64,000 nt of DNA, taken from Gnetum montanum. Its lineage: Eukaryota; Streptophyta; Gnetopsida; Gnetales; Gnetaceae. Under the pieces are notes generated by a model. That model was not told where the DNA came from, searched no databases, and was given only the letters and a program-made list of their open reading frames with translations. Each line of letters opens with the position of its first letter. Position 1 is the first letter of the stretch. The translations under genes were made by a program, and so were the position numbers. Below are positions 9,187-19,208 of this stretch, one piece after another. Location of the stretch: the NCBI GenBank assembly GCA_015680685.1, contig MNCI01035277.1:62001-126000 (forward strand), in the 5' to 3' direction.

Positions 9187-11156
9187 TCATTGAAATGGGG
9201 GATATCCCCCATAACTAATCGGTTGAGCATGGCAAGGATTAATAAATGAAGGTTGCAGATCCTTGCATGTTGGAAGTATTGGAACTTGGCTATACTTACC
9301 CCATTGGGGTTCATACACTTGATTATAGTAAGTATAGTGGGGCACTTTATACAATGTAGTTCCCAGATAACAAGTTGACCCACTATGATGTTTGTGACCG
9401 TTAGATGGTATGCAAGGATTAGCATGATGCCTCCCATGGTTGTGTTCATTGGGCCGTATAATTGTTGGAGCATTAGTTGGTGGCCCTGATGAAGTTACAC
9501 GAAGCATTGGGTTCAAATGTAAGGGTGCACCATAGTGTGGGACTTGTGCTGGGTTGGAAGATGCAGTGGCCTCGGAGGTGTGTTGTCCCTTCTTATGGCC
9601 ATGTTTAAAGAAAGGACACTTTTGATGTTGCTAAGGGTTCTCACTGCTGTTGGAAGTAGTAGAACAACTGTTGTTCATGGGTTGTTGTTGTGGTGCAGGC
9701 ACCTTAGGAATAGTTGGTGGCACTGTGGAAGGAGGGAAAGGATAAGAATGTTGAAAGTTAGGAGGATATAAGGTGCACAAGGTGGTGGTTGTGTTGGAGG
9801 CATGGGTTGATAGTATTGTGGTGAGATAAATTATGTTGGCCTAGTTGGAGAAACAGGATGTTAAACAAGATAAGCGTTTGGACTCGGATGATATGAAGGG
9901 TGTCTCCAGTCTAAGGATGGTCTGCCCCACGACTGGGATTGTTGCCACTGTGATCGAACACAGGATCTCTGTACGAACTCTGGATGTAATGTGTTTCCCC
10001 AATGCTCATATAAATGTGACAAGATTGGGCATTGACCCTTGGGGTGATCGTACAAGCATATGTTACATTCGTATGTATGATTAGCAGTTGAGCTCTTATT
10101 TTCCTTATCCCTTCTTTCTGATTGTCTACTATTTCTTCCTGCTTCTTGGGTTGTCAAAACTCTATCTCCAATGATGTTGATATATTCTCCATACTTTTGA
10201 TTCATCCATTCCAACATCTTATTAATCTTTACCTTGGCTTCTTCTAATGTTTGTTGTATTGGAAAAGATGATGTTGCCACCTTGAGATCAGTTGATTTCT
10301 CTTGGTTATTATCAGGGACCTTTGTTAAGTTGTGATTTTGATCCCGTTGATGTTTTTCAACACTCTCCCATGTAGCTATTTCTCCTTCTTCTTTTGCTAC
10401 CCGCTTAATAAACTGTTGGATTTGATGGGTTCGTAGTTTGTATAATTGACCTTGGGCATACATTCCCAAGGTCTCTCTTGTTTCATTACATAGCCCATCA
10501 ATAATATGGTACATTAGCCTTTCCTCGGAAAACCCAAGGCCTGGACAGTTGTTTAACAGTGCGTAATATCTTTCTAAGGCCATGTCCAAGGGTTCATGTT
10601 TTGCTTGTTTCCATCCTTGGATTTGTTTCCTCAAGGCTGACACTCTTGTGTACGTTTGATATTTTTCGTTAAAGACTTCTACCATGGTTGACCAATGTCA
10701 TATTGAATTTGGTTTTAACGATATGTACCATACTTTTGCTTGGTCAACGAGTGTCATGGGAAAGAGCTTAAGTTTTTGCCACTTATTATCAATGTTATTC
10801 CATGTGCAGGTATCGTAGAAGGCTAGTAAGTGTTGTTGCGGATCTAAGTCATAGCCTCTTGAAAATTTAGGAAAGTTGTTTAAATCGAGCCTGGGTAGTC
10901 GGCTCTCTTTACGATGCCTACGTGAGATTCGAACAGCCTCTTGTATTTGCATTAAGCTTGCAGTGGCCAGTGGGGTTTCATCGTCATCGGGTAAGTTATG
11001 CCTTCGTGTGTTGCGATGACATTGTTTTTGTTCATGTTTATAAGAAACTCCCACTTTAGGTTGTATGCTCCAATCTTCATTGTCATATAGTTCATTGGTT
11101 CTCCAATGAACTTCCTCACTAAGTGTGGCATTATTATTGTCTTGTAGGAGAGGCAT
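9187..11156 (-). pseudogene. gag: gag of element A (one stop, one frameshift)
   Basis: Minus strand, starting MPLLQDNNN at 11156. It carries the Athila-type Gag core: DLNNFPKF, QQHLLAFYDTC, KWQKLKLFPMTL, AKVWYISL, MVEVFNEKY, then LDMALERYYALLNNCPG. A TGA (10700-10698) replaces a codon that is Lys or Arg in C and E. The zinc knuckle is CNICLYDHPKGQC near 10040 (C-X2-C-X3-H-X4-C). The frame breaks near 9850 and the Pro-rich tail continues in another frame to GGYPPFQ and a stop at 9187. C ends almost the same way (GGHPPF), so this is the natural Gag end. No protease follows. Its role in an active element would be assembly of the cytoplasmic particle. Confidence 0.8.
9197..9219 (-). promoter_or_regulatory. 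Polypurine-like G-tract at the end of A gag, containing a 14-bp perfect palindrome
   Basis: Minus strand GATTAGTTATGGGGGATATCC. GGGGGATATCCCCC (9197-9210) is a perfect palindrome overlapping the last Gag codons. The equivalent site in C is TTTAGTTGTGGGGGTCACCC and in D TTTAGTTATGGGGGAGATGG. Confidence 0.45.
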
Positions 11157-11268
11157 TTTTGTGTGTGAATTTATGTGACTTTTTATAATTACTTCTTTTT
11201 AAGAGATATATTGTTAAGTCCTTTATAGCGACCTTGTATGATATAACTAATCTAGATAACTAGCATCG

Positions 11269-11287
11269 TCCCCGGAAACGGCGCCAA
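11269..11287 (-). promoter_or_regulatory. Primer binding site of element A (tRNA-Asp type)
   Basis: Minus strand TTGGCGCCGTTTCCGGGGA starts directly at the end of the 5' LTR. It is the best preserved primer site in the window. Degenerate versions follow the LTRs of C, D, E, G1 and G2. Confidence 0.85.
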
Positions 11288-12053
11288 TGATGAGTGGTGA
11301 GGTACCCCTACACTCAACCATGCGAATACGAGCATTGCATGTGCGATCCGATCAAACTCCGCAGAAGGACTAGTTGTAGCACCTAGACAGTTATCCTTAG
11401 GTCACAGTTCGCTGTCTTCCCACCTGGACTAGTATTATATTTGTCACTTATGGTTTAGTCCAGAGTGAGGTGTATGATGTGTTTCCTAATTCTAACGCTA
11501 CTCCTGAAGGCAGTGGAATGTAAGGTTAACTAAGCTAAGCTAGGAGGAAAAGGTAAGGAAATCTAATCTAGCCTAAGTGCGATGAGCAACCGATTCCTTG
11601 ATCAACCGTACACATCTTGGACCTCGTGCACAACTACCACTGGGATTACCAAGCACAGATCCTAGGTACGCTACTGGGCTACCAAGTAGTCACACTTAAA
11701 TGCTAGTAATCAAGTCGTACTCATTCTACGTTCTAGGAGTTTAAGGGTGAGAGAGAAAGCAGTAAATAACAATTAAATAAACAAAGTGACTACTGCAATG
11801 ATGAAGTGATCTCGATCTTTATTGTTGGTCATGTGCATGTCCAAGTACGTCACACTCAAATAAAGAATGCCGTACAATTACAATCACCACACTGCGGGCA
11901 GACACGGGAAAAATAATCTATCTCTGGAGTGGTCAAACTACCAGAGCTTCGCTACTTCTAACTCCTAATACCAAATAAAGGGAGAGCCGCCTCGTATTTA
12001 TAGACATTGCGACACACTGCGATATCGTGTACATGCGATATCGCGTCCCATCA
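11288..12053 (-). repeat. 5' LTR of element A (766 bp)
   Basis: On the minus strand it starts TGATGGGACGCGATATCGCA and ends CCTCACCACTCATCA. It has two GATATC palindromes, then CTATAAATACGAGG as TATA region. It matches the 3' LTR outside the array and the missing segment. Confidence 0.9.
11991..12053 (-). promoter_or_regulatory. Core promoter of A, 5' LTR
   Basis: Minus strand ACGCGATATCGCATGTACAC then GATATCGCAG and, 20 bp further, CTATAAATACGAGG. Palindromes lie immediately upstream of the TATA box. Confidence 0.6.
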
Positions 12054-12567
12054 CTAACTATTTTTTGCTCAAGCTTTCAAGTTTGTAGATCAACATGGCC
12101 CCATAAGGAAAGCCTTCATAAATGATAAAAGGCCTTTCCCACAATGTTTGGAACTTAGTTTATTGAGGTACATGTGTGGGGTTCTAATAGAGGACCTTAT
12201 CTCTAAGTTGAAATTTAACTTTCCTTATCCTAAGGTCATGGCGTTTTTTATTGAATAACTTGTGTACTTCATTCAAGGATAGCGCTACCAATCGATTCTC
12301 ATCTAGCATGTTGAGGTTGATCAATCTCTCTTTTTGTGCTAGGCTTAGGTCAAGATCTAAGTCATAGGTTATTGAAAGTGTACATAACTTGAATTGAATG
12401 GGAAGAGTTGGAAGTTTTCTATACACCAGCTCATATGAAGAGTAGCCTATAGAAAGTTTCCATGTTGAGTAGTATTCACAGAGGGCATCATTAAGTTCTA
12501 TGCTCCACTCTCTCCTATATTTGCTAATTGTTCTGGTTAAGATCTTGGTGATCTCCCAATTGGTGAC
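12054..12567 (-). pseudogene. Integrase C-terminal part of element B1
   Basis: Continuation of B1 on the far side of element A. The first five bases are the CTAAC target duplication. Minus-strand frame 12567-12184 reads TKILTRTISKYRREWS, TWKLSIGYSSYELVY, KLPTLPIQFKL and RHDLRIRKVKFQLRDKV. It then continues with stops to PFIIYEGFPYGAMLIY near 12075. These are the end of a Ty3/gypsy integrase catalytic core and the region after it. The catalytic residues lie upstream and are missing, because the sequence switches at about 12567 to the PKS flank. F1 (35123-35949), F2 and H hold longer copies. Confidence 0.75.
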
Positions 12568-13224
12568 ATACATACATGAAGGCATGCAATAGTGAAAATT
12601 CAAGAATAAAGAAACTTGAAATTACAAGATCTCTTGTTATTCCAATTCCATACCAATATTTTCCCTAATTTACTCAAACCAAAAATACTTTTTTATATTA
12701 CTAAACATATAACAATTATGTCACCATTGCAATGTAAGCTTTGACGACCCTGTGTCTTTGTAAGCAAAATGAAATGCGAGTTAGGTAAAGGTTGGTGAAT
12801 TTTCTTGCACGTGGCTTTGTGGTCGCTGTATGTTTCTATTAATCCCATGCCTTTGATGAAGTTGCAAGACAGTCTGTAGCCGACGTTGCAAAAGGAAGCA
12901 CGAGGTGTCTTTTGTCACCTTGCCATCTCATCGACGAACTGGGAAAAAAAAAGTAAGAGATAGGCGCTTATGTTAAAATGATTTTTGTTGTCAAAACACA
13001 TGGTTTCTGGTCGCCCTGCATGCACAATACCTCATGACTTTGGTGGGCAACGAAATCTAGTGCTCTCCATGGTAATTGTATCCTAATCGTTTAGGATATA
13101 CACGAAACAAGTCACACCATGTTACAAGACAACAACTTCTCATCATCCCATCATCCTTGCTCCTCTGCCTTCTCTATCTCAGTCAACTGCATTATTCCCA
13201 ATTACGTCCATTCTTCTCACATCA
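12568..13224 (+). other. 5' flank of the type III PKS pseudogene (duplicated at 52921-53600)
   Basis: No ORF of note. From GCAATAGTGAAAATTCAAGA through GCACGAGGTG, CTCATGACTTTGGTGG and ACAACTTCTC it tracks the segment at 52921-53600 with small indels. It probably includes the promoter of the PKS gene, but I cannot pick a certain TATA box. Confidence 0.55.
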
Positions 13225-14348
13225 TCATGATGAGAATGGAAATGCTTGCGTGCTGGCCATTGGCACAGCGTTGCCACCCAACGTGATAAAGCACAGCAAG
13301 TACCCCCATACTACTACTTCAGGATCACCAACAGTGAGAGTGAGCACATGACATAGCTCAAGCCCAAGTTCGAGCGAGCGATTGTGCGAGAGCACGGCCA
13401 TCAAGAAGAGGCACGTGCTGCTCACGGAGGAGATGCTGAAGAACAGATAGTGCAGATCGGCAAGGAAGCTGCCGAGAAGGCCGTCGCCTATTGGGGTAGG
13501 CCTCTGAGCGACATAACTCACTTGATATTCGGCTGCACCTTCGCCGTACAAATGCCGACCAACGTCTTGGTGCTGGCTCGGGCCATGGGGCTGAGTCCAC
13601 AGGTGGAGAAGTTAACGCTGTACCACATCGGCCGCTGAAATGATCATTTCAGCTTAGGCTTTGTTCGCTGATGGTGTCGCGGCTCGGCTCCGATTGCAAC
13701 GAAAACTGTCATGTTGCTGTCCAAAGCTATCACACTGTTAACTGAGATAGATCTTCACAACAAGTTTAGAAGTCTTATCTCATCTCCACAACAAGTTTAG
13801 AAGTCTTATCTCATCTCCAGGGAAAATTCTAAAACTATCCAACAGTAGAAACAGAAAGTGTAGTTCGCAAATAATAAACTGCTAATTCATTGTTACAGTT
13901 GCGCAACTCCGATTGTGGGTGCTGATCTTGATGTGGCTGCGTGTGAGCAGCCCATCTTCGAGGTGGTGTCCACTGCACAGACTGTAATTCCCAACTCCGA
14001 TGGTGACATCGCGAGCAAGGCCATGGAAGCCGGCCTCTTGGCCAGGCTGGGAAGGAACGTGAGCAAAATCGTTTCGGAGAGCTTGGAAGGCGAGCTGAAA
14101 TGATCGCTTAGGCCGCTGGGTTGTGGATCTGTCACCCTGGTGGTGCGGTCATTTTGAAGGCCATCCAGGACAAGGTGGGGCTGAAACCAGGGAAACTGCG
14201 AGTGATGTGGCATGTGCTGGTGGAGATGCGAAACCTGTCGAGCGCGTCGGTGATGTTCATCATGAACGAGACGCAGCAGTGGTCGGCTGCCAATCGTTGC
14301 TCCACCATGGATGAGGGGCTGCTTCTCGGAGTCCTCGCTTTCAAATAA
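13225..14348 (+). pseudogene. Type III polyketide synthase (chalcone-synthase-like) pseudogene
   Basis: Plus strand. Three frames together give the family: ACVLAIGTALPPNV (13244-13285), then YYFRITNSE and MT-LKPKFER, IKKRHVLLTEEMLK, AVAYWGRPLSDITHLIFG, LARAMGLSP and KLTLYHIG, which ends at about 13632 just where the catalytic Cys loop should be. After about 260 bp with no match, it resumes with PIVGADLDVAACEQPIFEVV and QTVIPNSDGDI, then CHPGGAVILKAIQDKVGL and MRNLSSASVMFIMNE. The His of HPGG and the Asn of RNLSS (two of the three catalytic residues of the family) are present. The Cys and about 65 residues around it are missing, as is the C-terminal GFGPG loop (stop at 14346-14348). At least two frameshifts occur before 13400. 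It is more GC-rich than its surroundings, as expected for a former host gene. An unrecognised intron could explain part of the gap. Confidence 0.85.
13756..13817 (+). repeat. 31-bp perfect tandem duplication inside the PKS pseudogene
   Basis: Two adjacent identical 31-bp units beginning CACAACAAGTTTAGAAGTCT (13756-13786 and 13787-13817), in the non-matching middle of the pseudogene. Confidence 0.9.
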
Positions 14349-14776
14349 AATCACATAATGAGTCTATCTATCAAAAGAGCTTGTCATATCACATTTCTAA
14401 AAAGCTCGTTAAAAGCAAGACTACAAAAGATATAGGAAGAAATTATAGATAGATAAATGTGTCGATGATTAGTAATTTTGATGTCAAGACCATCTGCAGT
14501 AATTTTATATTGTTTCTAAAGATGAAATGATAGTACAAAGAGGTTTCTTAGTAAGCAACAATAATAGTGCATAAATTTGAATTTACATTGAAAGATGGAT
14601 CAACTCCTTCAAAAAGAGTGCATTTATAGGTTATGAAGGTTAGAAGACCTTGAAGATTGTGAAGGTTAGGAGCCCCTAAAGATGAGTTACATATGTTTCT
14701 TTCTTATGTTGTGACTATCCATTTGAGACAGGGTTACAATATTATAGCAAAACACTTGTATAATTTGTTTTTATTA
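14349..14776. other. AT-rich 3' flank of the PKS pseudogene
   Basis: I see no gene or recognisable repeat. It ends where the duplicated block starts (ACCCCCATTGGTACTTGG). Confidence 0.4.
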
Positions 14777-16714
14777 CCCCCATTGGTACTTGGTCAACTT
14801 GTAGAGTCTATCTTTATTTTTTATGAAAATGTAGTATCTATCCAAAAGATCCTATGGATCTTCAAACGTAATAAAGATTCAATTTCATATCAATTTTTTT
14901 TATTTGACATTCTAGAATGTAAATGAGGTTGTCCTAAATATATATTAGATGATGAATGATTTTATCTTCTATAACTTGGTCATTATAGAATCAAGACTTT
15001 CTTTTTTATCTTTAAAGAAAACTCAAGTGTTATTGAGTTGGCTTTGAACTTGTCATTGAAGTACCTCTAGTTATAAGATCAAACGTTTAGTTATGTACAC
15101 AACTTGCAATTTATATAATAAGTTCATTCAACATTAGAAAAGTACCAAGGCATTGGAAATGGAAAAGGAGATGAACCAAGGCTTTTAAAACAAATTTTAA
15201 ATAAGAAATTGAACATAATTCACTAGACAATAGCATCAAGAGAGCATGCATATCATTATCATCATCATCATCCTATGCTTCTCTAAATAAAATGAGGTCA
15301 ACTACATGAGTTCTTCTTTACCATTCGCTTCTATAAAGTGCTAGATCTTTATTTACTTGTAGTTTATTCAAATCATCTTCAATTGTTTTTATCCCATATC
15401 TTCTTTGGTCTAGCCCATAGTAGCCAAGCCCTATGACTACTTGGCATACCATTTGGAAATGCCTTAGTATCTAAAAAATTTGAAGAAGTACTTAGCTTTA
15501 AGATTTGATAAGGTTTAACAACTAGCTACCAACTTGATGCTAATCCTCCTCCTTTCATATCTAGGCTTGGGACTGACATTCGTAGAGTTTATAATGATTC
15601 ACCTACTATAATTATCAACCTACATCAACAACCTAATTCATCCTACAATCTTCAAAGTAGTAATTAATTGTATTAATAATAAAAATTAAAATCAATGCAT
15701 AACCAATCAAAGGTAGCATTCATCAATTGAGCATACACTTCTAACTCTTCAAGCTTTTCAAAAACCTAACTGCATAGCCTTTGTTTCTGTCGAGAGAACC
15801 TAATCTCCATCTTTTAAGTAACAAATTTTATTAACACAATGTAACAATTAGAATAAAATAGAATGTCAAGAGATTATTATTATGGAGAGAATTAGAAAGA
15901 GAGTAGAAGAAATTATTCTAGAAGATTTGTGTAGAGGTTAAATTTCTTAGAGTCATCATTGGTCTACATTTTTTTAAGCATCTTCTTCTAGTTATTATTT
16001 GTGCCTTCCAACTCAAAGAACATTTAAGGAAAAAGAAAAAGAGGAAGAAATATTTTCTTTAATAGCTCCAAAATCTTCTAATAAGTAACTTTTGATTGGT
16101 TTTTATATCCTTTTCTAAATTGATATTACATTAAACATTCTTCAATTAATAATTATAAACAAAGGCTAAACTTTGATGGCTTTTTTACTTAAAGTATATT
16201 TTACAGTTTTGACTACTAAATTTAATCTTTAACTTATTTGTTGCTATCTTTCGTATGGTCTTTTGATATATGTTTAGGTTGGCCATGATAAGCTTTATCA
16301 TAAGTTTCATTTTTAAATTTCTTTTTGAATTAAAAGTCAATAAGAACATACATAAAGACATAAATCCTTGTTTTATTTAGTCCTTCACAAATCCTTTATA
16401 AAATATATGATTACTTCACACTTTGCTTTTCTCTTGGATTAATGAAGGATTTTTCTCTCTTTTTTAAAAAATTATAATGAACATTTCACTTCTCAACTTG
16501 ATGCATCATTAACTTTCTATTTTACAATTTGAACTCATATTCTAAAGCTCTTACATAGAGGCTTCTTTTTTCTTTAGATGTCACAGCTCAAAATTAACCA
16601 TAGATAAATTTATAAATTTGCTTAATGGGTATGAATTAATTACTTATTATTGTACCCACTTTTTTGGCTTGTTATGACCAAGACAAATGTGGTTTTAACA
16701 TTGCTGTATCCATT
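14777..16714. other. AT-rich DNA upstream of element C, containing a LINE tail
   Basis: No intact gene. It matches 39802-41799 with scattered indels, the largest about 55 bp near 15975/41000. Apart from the LINE-like piece, I recognise nothing. Confidence 0.5.
15250..15620 (-). mobile_element. 3' end of a LINE (non-LTR retrotransposon), fragment
   Basis: The minus strand from about 15440 reads IEDDLNKLQVNKDLALYRSE then W and HVVDLILF with stops. This resembles the conserved end of plant LINE reverse-transcriptase ORFs (a DL..L.L...LA..R..WR..IHVADP pattern recalled from the family). It is followed by a GATGATGATGATGATA tail (plus strand 15253-15272). Simple-repeat tails of this kind are typical of RTE-type LINEs. 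Confidence 0.45.
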
Positions 16715-17512
16715 TGATGAATCGTGGTTTGCCAGGCCCCGATATTGGGTATGCGATATTGCGACCTAGATATGATATTGTATACACGATATCGTGATTC
16801 TTGTGTTAGCCTATAAATACAACACTCAGGCACACATCGAGGGCATCATTGAAAGGTCAGAAGTTCTTTTCTTTTAGTAGTTTAGTTTTTAGTTTCTTTC
16901 TTCCAAGCTAGTTATTCCCAATAAATGCCCACAATGTGATGGTTGTAATTGTACGACACCTTTGTTCATGTGTGATGTACTTGGACACATGCATGACTAG
17001 TAATAGAGATCGAGATTACTTTCATCATTGCAACATTCACTTAGATTAATTTCATTTTTTAATTATTTAATGCCTTCTTCAGTTAACAATTGATTTATTG
17101 TTATTTACTTTTCCTGTCATTACATGGAATGTGTACACCTTAATCATGAGCATTTAAGTGCGAATACTTGACACACCTAGCAGTAATCCCATGAAGTCCA
17201 AGACGTGTATGGACGGTTAAGGAAAGTGACCATTGCCATAGGCTAATTTAGGTTTTGCTTCCATTATTAGTTTAATCAATTTATCTTTTCTGTCATCAAG
17301 AGTAACATAGAATTAGGACAACAACATATGCCTCACTCTAGACTAAACCATATGTGACAAAGATGCTACTAGTCTAGGTGGGAAGACAGTGAACTGCAAT
17401 CAACATATAACTGTCTAGGTGCCACAATTAGTCCATCCGCGGAGTTCGACCGAATTGCATGTACATGCTTGTATTCATATGATTGAGTGTAGGGGTACCT
17501 TGCTACTCATCA
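16715..17512 (+). repeat. 5' LTR of element C (798 bp)
   Basis: Starts TGATGAATCGTGGTTTGCCA and ends GTACCTTGCTACTCATCA. It contains GATATTGGGTATGCGATATT, ATGATATTGTATACACGATA and ATATCGTG, followed by TATAAATAC (16812-16820). It matches the LTRs of E and the stump at 31945-32141. Confidence 0.85.
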
Positions 17513-17531
17513 TTGACATCGTTGCTTGGGA
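17513..17531 (+). promoter_or_regulatory. Primer binding site of element C (decayed)
   Basis: TTGACATCGTTGCTTGGGA directly after the LTR. It differs from TTGGCGCCGTTTCCGGGGA of element A by several changes, mostly C-to-T or G-to-A type, which suggests decay at methylated sites. Confidence 0.7.
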
Positions 17532-17637
17532 TGGTGCTAGTTATCTAGATTGGTTATATTACACAAGATCACTGTAATAAGGTATTAATGATATATCTTT
17601 TGAGAAGTATTGAAACACACACCATGAATCAACAACA

Positions 17638-18267
17638 ATGTCTCAATCACGTGGAAATGATTATGAGCCACCTAGTGCACCTATTCATTGGAGAACTAAT
17701 GAATTATACAATGAAGAAGATTAGAGTGATCCACCTTATGAAGGGGTTTTTCATGAAAATGGCCACCCTAATGACACTCAAAGACTACATTCACCTAAGG
17801 TAGATAATCTTGAAGACTATGATGTTGGTCCTAAACAAAGGGAGGCCTTAAGGCCTAGCACCTCCTCAGTATTTAGAAATGATAAATCAGGGACCTTGAG
17901 GAACATTAAAGAAGCCATGGCTATCCTACCAGTTCCTCCTTTTCATCTTCCCCCTCAACTTCAACATCTAGTTCTAACGAAGATGAACATAAGTATAGAG
18001 ATAGAGCTCCACAAAAGGGTTAGAATAAAAGCAAAAATTGAACCTACAAACACACTCAAGGTCATAAACATGAATACAAGCCCCATCATCAACATCAATC
18101 AAATAGAGATTTTACTCACAACTTGTCTAACAATGATAAACCCTTGTTAGTCCCTAAAAGCCTAATGCACATCACAGAGGCCATTCAGATATCTCATAGG
18201 CATCGTAAGAAGAGTCGACTACCTAAGCTCAACCTGAATAATATTTCAAAATTTGTAGGAGGCTATG
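17638..18267 (+). pseudogene. gag: gag of element C, N-terminal part
   Basis: Starts MSQSRGNDYEPPSAPIHWRT at 17638. The IHWRTNELYNEED motif matches A (VHWRTNELYDNED). After a frameshift near 17890 it runs through a Ser/His/Lys-rich linker to MHITEAIQISHRHRKKSRLP and NNISKFVGGY, where element D cuts it at 18267. The rest resumes at 25236. Several in-frame stops. The copy E at 42723-43560 shows the uninterrupted arrangement. Confidence 0.8.
18263..18267. repeat. Target site duplication CTATG, left side of element D
   Basis: CTATG abuts the LTR start at 18268 and is repeated at 25231-25235. The empty site GGAGGCTATGATTCA is seen in E at about 43345. Confidence 0.9.
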
Positions 18268-18344
18268 TGATGGGACGCGATATCGCATGGGCTGCGATAT
18301 CGTATCCCACGCGATATCGCGGTGTGCCGCCAAGTTTATAAATA
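18268..18344 (+). promoter_or_regulatory. Core promoter of D, 5' LTR
   Basis: ACGCGATATCGCATGGGCTG, CGATATCGTATCCCACGCGA and TATCGCGG, followed by TATAAATA at 18337-18344. The palindromes share the GCGATATCGC core. Confidence 0.6.
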
Positions 18345-19062
18345 AGAGGTGGCTCTCCCTTGTTTCTCATCCTAGGCTTAGACCATAGTGAAAATCTGGC
18401 AGTTTGATCCCTTCAGAGATAGAATATTTTTCATGTGCTTGCAGTAGGAACTCCAAAGTGAACGGATCTTTATTTGAGCAGACATTGTACCTGAACACAA
18501 GTTTGTGTATGGAAATAAAGACAAACTTCTTGGATAAACCTTGCAGTGCATGGAATAGGCTAATAGGATTTTATTTATTGTAATTTACTATTTATCATTT
18601 ACATGCTTTATTAGTGATTAAATCTTTCTCAACCCTTCTCTCCTAGTTAAGTGCCTCAGTACGACCACTTTGAGCACATGTGTTACACGTGGTGATCCCA
18701 GCAATGAATAGCATTTGGTAATCACAGTTGCATTGGTTTAGGGTGTGAACAGTAATTGGAAACGGATGGTGATGCTAGGTTAATTAAGACTTAGTTAGTT
18801 AGTTAGATTTAGTAATTAGTCTCTTCAACCCTTCACCTCAATAGCATAGGAGATAAAATCAAAAAAGACATAAAAATCATATACCTCAGACTTACTTAAC
18901 CATACACTATGACAAATACAAGTAAGTCTAGGAAGACAATGAATAATTAACCTTAAGTGTTCCATGAGGCGTGTAGGCACTTAGTCTACGAAGTTCGATT
19001 GGATCGCATGTGTTATGCTTGTATTCGTATGGTTGAGTGTAGGGGTACCTTGCCACTCATCA
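18268..19062 (+). repeat. 5' LTR of element D (795 bp)
   Basis: Starts TGATGGGACGCGATATCGCA and ends GTACCTTGCCACTCATCA. It has three GATATC palindromes against about six related words in the 3' LTR. Elsewhere the two LTRs align with point differences only. Confidence 0.9.
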
Positions 19063-19081
19063 TTGGTGTCGTTGCTGGGGA
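19063..19081 (+). promoter_or_regulatory. Primer binding site of element D
   Basis: TTGGTGTCGTTGCTGGGGA begins at the first base after the LTR and matches the tRNA-Asp-type site with three or four changes. Confidence 0.75.
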
Positions 19082-19208
19082 CTAAGTGTTTGTGTGCTAA
19101 GTAGAACATAGGAAATCACTCACATCATTGGGAGATTAAACAAACCTTAGGGTTAATTAAATAAGAAAAAAAGTATATAATGGTCAAATAGCACACCGAT
19201 AAGACACA

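Larger units (their letters stand above)
3739..12053 (-). mobile_element. Element A: complete LTR retrotransposon, gag + ORF2, no pol (8.3 kb)
   Basis: Minus-strand Ty3/gypsy-type element bounded by LTRs (5' LTR 11288-12053, 3' LTR 3739-4272) with TG...CA ends and a perfect CTAAC target duplication. The primer site next to the 5' LTR reads TTGGCGCCGTTTCCGGGGA on the minus strand. It complements the 3' end of plant tRNA-Asp as I recall it, and is the usual site of Athila/Tat elements. The interior holds gag (11156-9187), an untranslated region with a second TATA box, a leader intron and ORF2 (7236-4431). I see no protease, reverse transcriptase, RNase H or integrase, so it is non-autonomous. 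It inserted between the integrase end and the untranslated region of B1. The damage is light (one stop and one frameshift in gag), so it is among the younger insertions. Confidence 0.9.

Noticed and set aside
9535-10084. Plus-strand open frames of 78-79 codons
   Set aside because: They lie opposite the minus-strand gag of element A and have no independent support.
13893-14354. Open frame of 153 codons on the minus strand opposite the PKS pseudogene
   Set aside because: It is a shadow of the GC-rich PKS exon. The plus strand carries the recognisable family motifs.
17588-17803. Plus-strand frame starting MIYLLRSIETHT in C (and its twin at 42673 in E)
   Set aside because: The frame beginning MSQSRGNDYEPP at 17638 matches the Gag N-terminus of A. 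The other is out of frame.
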